From assembly GCA_911728435.2 (NCBI GenBank), contig OU452205.1, forward strand, positions 11,104,260 to 11,168,259: a stretch of 64,000 nucleotides of DNA, written 5' to 3'. Positions 13,101 to 21,535 of the stretch are shown here, piece after piece. A model generated the notes under the pieces. That model was not told the origin of the DNA, did not search any database, and worked only from the letters and a program-made list of their open reading frames with translations. Position 1 is the stretch's first letter, and every line of letters begins with the position of its first letter. The position numbers were made by a program, and so were the translations under genes. The stretch comes from Apoderus coryli. Its lineage: Eukaryota > Arthropoda > Insecta > Coleoptera > Attelabidae.

Positions 13101-16100
13101 TCGGATTCATTTCGGTGTATCATAATGTCTAAGAAAGTTTTCCATTTCAAAGTATATTGCAATTCTGGGTGGTAATCATTAAAGCAGAGTGAGGAGAGGA
13201 TCAACGCATGCCAAGATATCGTCCATATACAACCTAATAAACGGGAAGACTTTTTCAAGATATTCATTCATTCACAATTTAGTATATCCGTCATTACTAG
13301 TTCGGCGAAAATTGGAGACGAATGTGATCCCATTGAGGCTCCTCTGATCGGGTTATAAGATACGTCCTTATACATGCATTAACTAGAAGCAAAAATATAT
13401 TCTATGATTTTAATCATGTGGTTAAGGATAAACATGTATGTTGTTCTGATTTATGCCAACGATTCCTTATTGCCGTAATAACTAAAAATTTGGGGATATT
13501 AGTAAAGAGTGACATTTATGATTTTGCTATTTTTAAAGAAGTCAATTGCTTCATAAGAATTTGTGTAGTATATTCATAACTAAATAGAAGTCGTTATATT
13601 CAGGATATGATGATGATGTACATTCGGTATCATCAGAAGAAGCCGAACATTTAGGTGACAAATACCTGATATTCACCACCGGTTATAAAACGTACACCCC
13701 ACACCAAATCGGTTTCAAACGGATAAAACCGTTTGTATTTCCGAAGAAAATGGATCCAGGCCCATCACTAAAAGAACGAATTATACTTCATGAACAAAGA
13801 AAAGAACAAATGAAGTCTGGTAGTCCGACGTCAGAACCGGATTGGTCGGATTTCGATAAAGTGGCGGACAAGTTCGACAAAGTGGATCATTTGATCGATT
13901 TGCATGGACATATTGTTGGAATGGGCCTAAGCCCAGACCATAGGTAAGAATTTTATTGAACTGTGGACTATGAATTGCATTAATGTATGCTTATGTAAGT
14001 CAACTGACTAGTGAAGTAATATATTAGAAATTACACTTGGTATCAAAAAATGTATATATGTATACACGTTATGGAATTTATAGAAAAATGTTTTTAAATC
14101 TGCATAAAATATCATAACAGTTTTATTGAAATACAAACCATGCAAGTTGATTATATGCATTAACTGTCTGATAATCATCTAAAACAACCGTAAAAAACAA
14201 ACAAGAACAACATTTGACTATCTTGGATCTACCAGTCATATGTTCCAGTTTTTTTAACGTTGTGGATACCATTCAACGTTATAGTGTTTTTGATATTCTG
14301 TCAATGTATAAGTGTAAGATCTTTTGAATTGCTTTCATTCTTATTTCAAAGGTACACCAAATTCTGTAAGTTATATGGGTATCCCCTCCATGTCTGTCAA
14401 ACAGCAACAATGATTTCGCCAGTAACTACATTTCTTGTATTCGATACTTAAAGAAACTTTTTCAAATTTATATGCATTTTATCATCCATGAGGTTTTGCA
14501 TACGTTAATTCGAGACCGACTTTTAAAAACATAAAACATCGTAGCACGAAAATTTTCACGGGATAAATTCATTTTGAGAGGGAAATGTTTTCAAACATTT
14601 ACACAAAAATAACGTGTTAGTTTTTCGCTCTTATTATGCGCTCGTCAATATCTGCCGACCCATGCCGCCGTCTGGTTCTACAGAATTATACTAAGATTCT
14701 GCTAATTGAAACAACATCCCGTGTGCAGATCCATTTCTTTTTAGCTTTGGAAAAAGTTACTGGCGGCCAAAATAGTATCCCGCAATTTTTACCGCCGGTC
14801 AGAGTCCAAACAAATTATCATCAATATTTTGAAAATTAATAATTTCCTAAAAATACTCATGAGCGAAAAAAAATCTTCGGAAATAATTTTGCCCCGAGCG
14901 GTATTTGGTAAGAAAATTCCACACCAAATTGTCTTTAAAGTAAAATAAATAATATTTTCTGAAGTAATCCATTTGGGAGAGGAGCGGTGATTATGTAGCG
15001 AATAAAACAAAGTCTGTAAATAATTATATATACGTTCAATTCAACGAACATTTTTTGTCAATCATGTTTCGAGACATGACTGTGTCATCATCAGTGACAT
15101 TTATACAGAATCATCTTTGGTTGTGTAGAAGGAATATGAACATATACATTCTATAAACAGATCAGAGACATGATATATAGATATGCTTACTTAGATTATA
15201 AAATCTTACCATTTTGTGAAAAAATTGGGAGTCAAAATTGTAACCGAATATAAAAGTTTAAAGGATTTTTGTTAAGGCTCAGCCAGTAGCATGAGGTTTA
15301 CAAAAAGTCTAGAAGAAAATGGTAGTGAGGTTATGACTTTTTGTGAACGCCACGCTACTGGCTGAGCCTTAACAAAAATCTTTTCAACTTTTATATTCTG
15401 GTAACTATTAAAAGTGAGTTTCCTTCAAGTTTAATCACATTTATGCGTAACTGGCACAGTATGTTTATTAAATTAATTTTCCGATGCCTATATGGAATAT
15501 GCTTCTTATAACTCTTGTTTTTGTTTTTTAGGTATTTGTATGTGAACAGCCGCTCTTGGCCATGTAATTACGTCATTAGTAGTCCTTTAGATCCGCCACC
15601 AATTGCTCAAGAGATTGATATTCATGTTATTGATCTTGTGACTCTGAAAAAAGTTGGAAATATGTTAAGATCGCATAAAGCTTTTACACCAAATAATGAA
15701 TGTTTCTTCATATTTTTGGACGTGTGTAATGAGTATGTGGCAAGGTAAGTGGAAAATTATTATTATTACTCGAAATGTAGTAGGCGGTAATACCGATTAA
15801 ACTATTTTATGTCACAGGTAATGCATTATTAGATTATTCATGTCATATAATTCACAGTCCACCAACTTCTCAAATGAGTTGACACTACACAACTCTCTTC
15901 GTTAAAAAGTTTTTGTCCCGAGTTTGTTATTCGTTTCTTTTAGAAGCTTTTTGTATGGCGCCTTAGAGAGCGACGCTCGTTAATGTTAAATAATTATGAT
16001 AAAATCGTTGTCACCAACCTATTGTGCGTGTCCTAACTAGAAATGTTCCTACTATGACTAAATATCCACTTCACTCTTATTGAAGAGATCAGTAGTTAAG

Positions 16101-18226
16101 TGTTAAAACAGCGGAACTAGTAAATCATTATATCCATTAACACCACGCGTTTATGAAGTGCAGGATAGACAATACATTTGCATACTTCAGCATAAGACGA
16201 TTGTGTAGACCATTTGAAAAGAAAGGGGGTGGAATTCGTACAACTCTAGCTAATTTTACAACTATTCGGTTGATAGTGAAACATATTAGCTTTTCTTCTG
16301 ACAAAAAATGGCACCTAGAGAAATCTTGCATCTTCTGTATTGCAAGAAATAGGGGTGAGCGTACTTGTTTTTACGATCAAATAGAGTTGTAACTACTAAC
16401 ATGGCTAAACAGACCGATCCTAGAGCCACAAATTCGGTCACAAAACTGACACACCAACCAACTCAGGGATTTCTGTTGTGAACTATAAGATGGCTAAACA
16501 AACAGGTCGTCGAGCCGCAAACCTTGTCACAAAATTGACACAGCACTACCATTTACCGGCTGTTGTAGGTGCGCTGCCCAATCGATGCGTTCTCTTTCCT
16601 TTCGATGCTGTGTCTTTGCATCGTCATGTCTGCGATCCTCATGGCGTCGACGCTGCCCGTCAAAAACCTGATGACCCTCGTAAATGGTACGCCTCCATCT
16701 CCGTTGGTCTGCTCCCAGTTGACGGAAACTTTTCTCTTTTTCCATGCACTCTAGAAATATCTTCGCTGTCTTAGACAAACCGTATTTTGATCAAAATTGC
16801 CCAGTATTTCATAATTGTAAGAACTATGACCAGTTTCTTCACTATTTTGAAACCGTAATATTTTTTCCGATTTTATTTAGGGTTAACATAAATTTTTGTT
16901 TCAAAAATCTGTCAAACAGGGCGTTTCGTACATCCACAACACCATGGGTAAAAGTGCGGGAGGGGGGAGCTATTTCGAGGGCGTCCAACAATTAGTATAC
17001 AAAATAACCAGACAATTTTTAGACAGAATTGAAAGGAAACTATTTAAAAGTAAAACATTAAAATCTTAAGTTTAGTACAAAAAAATAAATAAATAATACA
17101 TCAACATTAAAAACAATTATTTTTTCAACCAAATTGTTTATTCTGGTTCATGTTGCAACGTGTATCCTTTATTATAGTGTGAATACACGAACACTTAGTC
17201 GTTACTTGCACCTAAAACTGACAAGTTACGTAAACACATTTATTTAGCAGACTGCTAATTATTGACGAAATAGAGATGACGACGGACGACTCGAAGAAAG
17301 ACTGCAAGGGGAAAGTCAAGAGCAGCGGCGGCTAAGTGAACGAAGCTGCTTTTAACAGAAATGTTGGTTGGGAAAACGCAAATATAATAGACCACAATTT
17401 TGTCGTAAAATGGATCGTACGTTAAATTGTGCGTTTGCGCCATAGCTGGAGAAACGGCCCCCTGTACCCTATACGGCACGATACTACCACGCCTCACCAG
17501 TGAGCAATGTTTGGCAGATTTTGTTTTATAAAGAACAAAATGACTCTAAGATCACTTATTACTGTTTAACTAAGGTCTAGCAAAAGGTGTCGCAAATTCA
17601 GAATGATATCGAATGAGCCAAATTTATTTCGAACCATCCACCATTGGCAACACTGTCAGTTTATCATTCAATTTTTTGATTCATCTCAGGTGATATCTAC
17701 ATCCATAATATCAAATAAAGTCTAACATATCTTTAGCGATATCAATAATTGTAGTAAAATTCACAAGATCGTATACGTAAAAAATATCGTCTATTTCTCA
17801 CACAATGTCTAAGAAATTTGTATTTGGCGACGAGTAAATGGGGTACATTTTTAACTTTCTTAGTTCAGGAGTAGTATACGATCCTGCTGAATATGTACTC
17901 AAAAATAAGATATGGTAATTATAGTAATTTCTAGTGGTGCAGAGGATAAATATGGCTACCTTTGGGATCGGCATTATGGCATCTGCTTAGCCAGATATCC
18001 TCACACGGATGTTGTGAACTCAGTGGCATTCAATCCGAAAGACCCAGAAATGCTAGTAACGACATCAGACGATCATAAAATCAAAATATGGCGATCGCGA
18101 GCGAAAGTTAAAGAATTTGGACTGGACGAATCAGAACACGAGATGGGAATTGAGTTATTTAATAACAATAATAATTCTAGTACTAGCCGAAGTGGTTGTA
18201 GTAGAGGTAGTTCTTCAAGAAGTTGA
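4199..18226 (+). CDS. FBXW5: F-box/WD-repeat protein 5 (9 exons, complete)
   Basis: Substrate receptor of SCF and DDB1-CUL4 ubiquitin ligases; known vertebrate targets include SASS6 and TSC2. Exons: 4199-4400, 4458-4612, 4889-5063, 11209-11401, 11828-12018, 12442-12609, 13604-13943, 15532-15744, 17935-18226. The sum is 1929 nt (642 residues plus stop) and every junction is GT..AG in phase. Exon 1 is the F-box (LPYPALYKIFNHLTYKEL). Exon 2 starts the WD repeats (HTHQVLHVSFSHNGKYFATC). Exon 3 has the family motif WKYTQYSQFN and SGEIAVFNL. Exon 4 has NKPYDIFGTW and SGDLNWLGH. Exon 6 is acidic and poorly conserved. Exon 7 has KYLIFTTGYKTYTPHQIG and GHIVGMGLSPDHR. Exon 8 has YLYVNSRSWP and ECFFIFLDV. 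Exon 9 has SGAEDKYGYLWDRHY plus a last WD repeat and a serine/asparagine-rich tail. It is longer than human FBXW5 (566 residues), mainly through the acidic linker and tail. Intron 3 is swollen by transposons. Confidence 0.96.
5064..5914. other. FBXW5 intron 3, left part; one mariner-type end
   Basis: Position 5077 starts CAGGGTGATTCATTAAG after TA, the typical end of Tc1/mariner-like MITEs, but no matching opposite end was found nearby. The rest of the stretch shows no coding similarity. Confidence 0.35.
5915..6850 (-). pseudogene. LINE reverse transcriptase fragment A (decayed)
   Basis: On the minus strand, reading downward from about 6850, successive RT blocks appear in the right order but with stops and frameshifts: FPSQWKKSKIVPVFN, then EHGFKSMKST, then VIYTDFAKASDRVNHGVLL. 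These match fingers/palm blocks of non-LTR RTs (catalytic-block consensus IYTDFSKAFD). The C-terminal part (5915-6300) is weakly recognisable. Non-functional intronic remnant. Confidence 0.7.
6851..7335 (+). pseudogene. LINE B reverse transcriptase, 5' portion before a nested insertion
   Basis: Plus-strand RT blocks: SGDVLSGVPQGSILGPLLYLLY at about 6898-6963, then after a disrupted ~200-bp stretch the catalytic YADDTQLLYTFN at about 7189-7230 and NAKKTQ at the insertion point. Between the blocks, about 6970-7170 is unrelated AT-rich sequence, probably another insertion. The element resumes at 8197 beyond LINE C. Confidence 0.75.
7336..8196 (-). mobile_element. LINE C: 5'-truncated RNase H-bearing non-LTR retrotransposon inserted into LINE B
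   Basis: A minus-strand ORF (7421 to about 8196) starts in the RNase H domain: FQAEVFAILQCAK, then ICSDSQAALKAL, then VWVPGHSGIEGNERADWLA. These carry the catalytic E, D and D positions. It ends with a C-terminal zinc motif CRLC..HVICEC. RT-RNase H-zinc order is typical of I/R1/LOA-type LINEs. A T-run at 7338-7348 is the poly(A) of the minus-strand element. The insertion is flanked by an identical 14-bp direct repeat, AAAAAAACTCAATT, at 7322-7335 and 8197-8210. The ORF extension above 8197 belongs to LINE B sequence, not to this element. Confidence 0.85.
8197..9220 (+). pseudogene. LINE B, 3' portion (C-terminal RT/thumb and tail)
   Basis: Continues LINE B on the plus strand: LLLYASAAM directly follows NAKKTQ if LINE C is skipped. 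Then come NLGVVFDCNVRFRQHI and a single in-frame stop at 8452-8454. Beyond it lie LTKDDVYRLQKIQYNCCRFLFG and HVSRKIEELNWL, a typical C-terminal block of CR1/Jockey-like LINEs. The 3' end is AATAAAGACT followed by an (ATT)n microsatellite to about 9220. Confidence 0.75.
9360..10992 (+). mobile_element. mariner/IS630-like transposon with ~130-bp TIRs, decayed, interrupted by LINE D
   Basis: Left arm about 9360-9500 (CAGTATGT..AAATGGACCAA..TTGATAAAAAAAATTT..GTCTCAAAAAGG) matches the reverse complement of about 10862-10992. Inside the left arm a plus-strand ORF begins at 9700 with a helix-turn-helix region (EQKIFIEQCSYRYIVEEFHRK, then VTVHKLVKKIERTG), typical of the DUF4817-type N-terminus of insect mariner-like transposases. 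A C-terminal catalytic block YFHHDGCPAHCAGN is at about 10740-10785. The middle is missing and occupied by LINE D. Confidence 0.75.
10010..10738 (+). pseudogene. LINE D 3' fragment nested in the transposon
   Basis: Plus-strand peptides GFIIRSTGAFQNIDPLIALY, LVRSKLEYASVVWSPIY and LEQVQRKFLNYISYK, then FGFQSLQYRRVSASQIFLFKL. These are C-terminal LINE sequences. A homologous fragment is at 43710-44180 in this window. The tail is AATAAATAAATAAA at about 10722-10736. Frameshifted and 5'-truncated. Confidence 0.75.
11456..11508 (+). repeat. 53-bp direct repeat, copy 1
   Basis: Begins TATCGATGATATACTATACG and ends CTTGTTTA. It matches 11748-11800 with three mismatches. The two copies bracket the tRNA-like segment in FBXW5 intron 4. 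Confidence 0.85.
11649..11721 (+). ncRNA. tRNA-like sequence, probably a tRNA-derived SINE head or tRNA pseudogene
   Basis: A 73-nt cloverleaf can be drawn. The acceptor stem is imperfect (GCCACGA with TTGTGTC). The D stem is GTTT/AAAC. The anticodon stem is CCTGA/TCGGG with loop CGGGCAA, and the T arm is GTGGG-TTCAAAT-CCCAC. The A box is TAGTTTAATTGG and the B box GGTTCAAATCC. The loop lacks the near-universal T33 (it has G), and an acceptor pair is mismatched, so a functional tRNA is unlikely. A T-run follows at 11727, suitable as a pol III terminator. Confidence 0.55.
11748..11800 (+). repeat. 53-bp direct repeat, copy 2
   Basis: Second copy of the repeat starting TATCGATGAT. Differences from copy 1 are A/C, C/A and T/G substitutions. 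The short string AACATATAATT lies just before copy 1 and just after copy 2. Confidence 0.85.
12740..13370 (-). pseudogene. Penelope-like element reverse transcriptase, C-terminal fragment
   Basis: Minus-strand peptides in order from about 13370 downward: RGASMGSHSSPIFAELVMT (RT block 5-like, cf. PMGSPLSPILAD), CFNDYHPELQYTL, then MTHKIGLIKTMTTRITKLCHP and LIDNGFPEPLIDAFLNQH. This order and wording (FN..HP.LQFT; K..LI.....R...L..P; L..NGYP) is characteristic of Penelope-like RTs rather than LINEs. Several stops. It lies in FBXW5 intron 6. Confidence 0.65.
13944..15060. other. FBXW5 intron 7, left part, nothing recognised
   Basis: AT-rich intronic sequence. Short ORFs at 14260 and 14636 have no recognisable domain. 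Confidence 0.4.
15063..15095 (-). ncRNA. hammerhead-like CTGATGA..CGAAAC motif (locus 1)
   Basis: On the minus strand the order is CTGATGA, one unpaired base, a GACA/TGTC stem, then CTCGAAAC followed by ATG. This resembles the conserved hammerhead core (CUGANGA-stem II-GAAA). No cleavage-site strand could be assigned by eye, so activity is unproven. Confidence 0.3.
15240..15405. mobile_element. small foldback MITE
   Basis: The arm TAACCGAATATAAAAG..TTGTTAAGGCTCAGCCAGTAGC is mirrored by GCTACTGGCTGAGCCTTAAC..CTTTTATATTCTGGTAAC. Arms are about 60 bp with few mismatches, in FBXW5 intron 7. Confidence 0.8.
16390..16780 (+). repeat. dispersed repeat, related to 49618-49790
   Basis: Contains two imperfect tandem units with ATGGCTAAACAGACCGA / ATGGCTAAACAAACAGG and TCACAAAACTGACACA, then CAATCGATGCGTTCTCT and CTTTCGATGCTGT. 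The same string order recurs at about 49618-49790. Probably part of an unrecognised retroelement. Confidence 0.55.
16781..17934. other. FBXW5 intron 8, right part, nothing recognised
   Basis: No conserved domain in any frame. The acceptor CTAG at 17931-17934 leads into exon 9. Confidence 0.4.
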
Positions 18227-18987
18227 AAGTTTAGTATTGTTTTTAGTAAGTTAGATGTATGAATCGAAGTTGTATATTTATTTTTTCGATATTTATTTAT
18301 TTTAAAAATTATCTGAAATGTGAACATGTTGATTGTGTTATTATTATTATAATTAAAAAATAGAATATTATGATGATATTTGTTTTTTAATGAAATACAT
18401 AGCAATGGAAGGTTACTGATGTTGAGTCCTGACGAACACCGTAATTTCAAGGATACGCATTCCTTGTCAGTCATTAATAGGTGGCTAAAAATGTAAAATT
18501 AAATTAAGAATTTTGAACATTGACCGGCACTTATGGGCATTGTAGTTACGGGCCGCGAAGTATTGTTACTAGCCAGTAACTTCGGCGATTTAGGTCAGTG
18601 TCCTGTAAATATCTCGAATTTACAAGATCTGCGAACTTAAAATTAGTATAAGAGTAGCACTACAGCATAAATATATCTTTATGCTGTGATATCACACAAA
18701 ATTCTTTTAGTAGGTTTGTTGAGCAGTTTTCGACTACTATAAATCAGCTTTAGGCATTGTACTTATAAAGACAATGCTTTAGGTAAAGGCTCATTTAATG
18801 CATTGACTAATGTGATTCGAAAACCTTAAATTTGTGGCTAGAAGTAAGCCTAAATATATCGCACAATCAGTACTATTAAGGACATGTTGTTAACACGAAC
18901 GTTTATCAGAATCAGACAAAATTATTTTTATGACCGTTTCCGAATATTAATAGCTCAGATTTTTTAGGGTTAATCTCAAGACTATGG
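18227..18987 (+). other. FBXW5 3' flank
   Basis: 3' UTR and intergenic sequence. An ATTAAA at about 18352 is a possible polyadenylation hexamer. No ORF with similarity. Confidence 0.35.
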
Positions 18988-19263
18988 CACAGTATAATAA
19001 ATAATACAGTATTCCGACTTTCCGCTTGCGAGCCGTCCTGCGCATATCGTCGCGCATGCCGCCATTATGGGTTAAAACGTCACAATAATCGCATTGAGGT
19101 AGATACCGTTCACTCCTGTGTTTAATATATAGTTCATTGTCGGCGTGTACGAGATAAATAAATATTGTGTTTGTAATCTAATTCTGTGTTTTGTGTTTTT
19201 GGTATAGTGTTCGTGATAATTTAAAGGATTTTATTTTTATTAACGTATATTATGATTAATACA

Positions 19264-19363
19264 ATGAACAATCAGGGAGGACATGTGTGTGCTGCAAAAT
19301 GTTGTCCAATAAGCGGTACACTTACTCTAAACATTTTTTTCGCTTCCCCACAGATCCTGTTAG
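19264..19363 (+). pseudogene. THAP-domain exon of a P-like transposase (frameshifted)
   Basis: ATG at 19264 gives MNNQGGHVCAAKCC. In an adjacent frame the sequence continues SNKRYTYSKHFFRFPTDPVR, ending at a GTGAGT donor at 19364. Paired cysteines, then HFFRFP.DP, match the start of THAP zinc fingers (C2CH). A one-base shift separates the halves, so the exon is broken. Confidence 0.6.
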
Positions 19364-19639
19364 GTGAGTAATAAGTAAAAATAAAGATGAATACAAGATA
19401 ATTTTACGTTTATAACAACTATTTGTATAACCGTAAAATTTATATTACGATATGGCAGTATCTAATATGTTTTTAAACGAAATGAAAGTAAAACACAAAC
19501 ACATAAATATAGCAGTCAGCTAGGGGTTATATTATTGACAATATAGGTATATATGGCCCTTGTTTGACTAAAATTGCTGAGAACAGGATTCAGTTGATGC
19601 AGAATTCGTAGGGGTGAAAGAGGCTAGCAATAAGATTCA

Positions 19640-20120
19640 GGAAATCGGCTGGTTAAGAATGAAACAACGTCGGATTTTCATTCACTAATTTTGATTAATA
19701 AAAATCATCAGATGGAAATAGGCGGAATACTTATATGAAAGATTGAAGTTCCGGGGATCGGTGTATGATGTAAATATTCCTCATAAAACTGTCATTACGC
19801 CACCGCTAGACTCAACATCAATCTTTGAGCGGTCATTTTCCTATACGGTTTCAAAATATTACAACGCTCTACCGGAGAATATAAAAAGTTTACAGGGGTT
19901 TTCGTTTAAGAGCGCTGTCTGCCACGTAATAGAACAAATTAATTTGTAAACATAAGCTACCTATTTAATTTGGGCAGCGATGTAAAACTATTTTCAGATA
20001 GGTTTAAGCTAAAATATAAGTTACGTTTAGGTTAAGTTAGGAAGCACTGCTTCAACTTCTATAAAAATGTCTTTTTTACTAATAAAGTCTGTATTATTGT
20101 TGTGTTTATTATTATTATTA
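19640..20120 (+). pseudogene. LINE 3' end inside P-like copy A
   Basis: An ORF at 19743-19949 with IFERSFSYTVSKYYNALPENI matches the LINE C-terminal block (RSF.Y...WN.LP..I). The tail is AATAAAGTCTGTATT followed by TTATTATTATTATTA near 20120, like the tail of LINE B at 9200. Confidence 0.65.
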
Positions 20121-20489
20121 AAAATCACCCAATCATGTCAGCATTTAACTGATACCACCACTCAAGGCTGTTTTCAATCACTATGACACACCACAAATAT
20201 TTCCGAAATTGACAGCGATATTATTATGTACTTAAATATTTTTACAAAAAAGAAAATACAGTACTGTGGTTAGAAACCGAAAACTATAATTATTCTTAGT
20301 CAGGACCTGACATGTAACCCAAAATGGCGGCGTCATACGTCACAGTTTATTTCAAAGTGCCAACGTGGAGTCGGAATGCTGTACTTATTAATGCTGTGGC
20401 CATGGTTCTGTGACACCGACATCGGATACGCTAAATCGCTGTTTAATTTTGATATACTTTCTAATGTTCTACCTCCATGAAGATGCGTG

Positions 20490-20765
20490 TCAGTGTTCAA
20501 TTGTTTGTAACACCTGCGAAGCATATAGGTAGAATAGGACCTGTCCCATAATTGATCCCTGCGGTACTCTACTCTCAATTTGTTTAAATTCCGAAGTCTT
20601 TCCCCTTAGTGACACACTCTGCTTTCTTCCAATTAAATAACTATGTATTAAGTCTCTGGCTGACCTGGATAATCGTAGGTAACCAACAATAGATAAAAAC
20701 AACATGTGATTTATATGATCCAACCCTTTGGTATAATCGAGAATTACCAAAGCTTAAAGAATATT
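20490..20765 (-). pseudogene. LINE reverse transcriptase palm fragment
   Basis: Minus strand: VILDYTKGLDHINHMLFLS (block 3, L.DYSKAFD.I.H), then SRVPQGSIMGQVLFYLY (block 4/5, VPQGSILGPLLF). The catalytic YADD block is absent. It lies just outside the right end of P-like copy A. Confidence 0.75.
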
Positions 20766-20839
20766 ATTGTTGAATTTTAAGGAGAAAATACAGGTACTTA
20801 CAAAACTATGCAAAACATAAATGTTGACACTTTTGTTTC

Positions 20840-21535
20840 AAATAATTTTATTGTAAACATCATTTTGATTAATATTCATATTTATATTTTCAACAACTAC
20901 ACAAACAATGTACAACCAAATAATAAAATTCTTATATCAAGTTACAGCTATTGATAAATAATTCAATATAAACATATTCAAAGTATCATACATGAAAAGG
21001 TTTTGCAACTAGTCCTGAACATTATAGGATAAGGTCTGTACAGGACCAATTAAGCGTATTATAAAATCTGTTCATTCTTATTACATAATTAGCCAGAGGG
21101 GATAATATTGTTTCAAAGTTAAACATATAACAGCATCATAATAATACTACTCTTAATATTTTTAAAATTGACAGTTTTATTTTAATTTAAACATGGTATA
21201 AGTAGTTATCGTTCAATAAGTAAGGTAGATACCAAAATGAAAACAAATATGTTGTACCTATGATGCCTACAACCAAGGCAACTCTAGTATGTGCATAACT
21301 ATCTATAATATATACTGAACAACATTTATCTTTTTGAAAGATATTTTACGAGATCATTACTTAATATTATATCAAAATAATAACTTCAAAAATTAAATGC
21401 CTTGTATCACAAAATAAATAACGCCCTCTTGCCAAATTATTCGTTTATTACTCTTTTTACCTTACTTAATGAATGGTTTTCAAAATATGTTTGACACAAC
21501 TGCTTTTTAAATACAGAATTATTTAGAATAGTCAT
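20840..21535 (-). other. PPP1R11 3' UTR candidate
   Basis: Minus-strand sequence downstream of the PPP1R11 stop at 21536-21538. A TTTTATT at about 20848 reads AATAAAA on the minus strand and is a plausible poly(A) signal, giving a ~0.7-kb UTR. No other gene is seen. Confidence 0.35.

Larger units (their letters stand above)
18988..20398 (+). mobile_element. P-like (THAP) DNA transposon, copy A, internally deleted
   Basis: Ends are an inverted pair: left CACAGTATAATAAATAATACAG followed by TATTCCGACTTTCCGC, right GTCGGAATGCTGTACTTATT followed by AATGCTGTG. Sub-terminal GCCGCCATTAT and AAATGGCGGCG are also inverted. Imperfect 7-8 bp flanking repeats fit a P-type target duplication (GACTATGG / GGCCATGG). 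A second copy with the same two ends is at 39042-42046. Copy A contains a THAP-like first exon and a LINE 3' end (19640-20120). Confidence 0.7.

Noticed and set aside
16153..16392. 79-codon ORF in FBXW5 intron 8 as an alternative exon
   Set aside because: No matching donor/acceptor in phase with exon 8 or 9, and no WD-repeat similarity.
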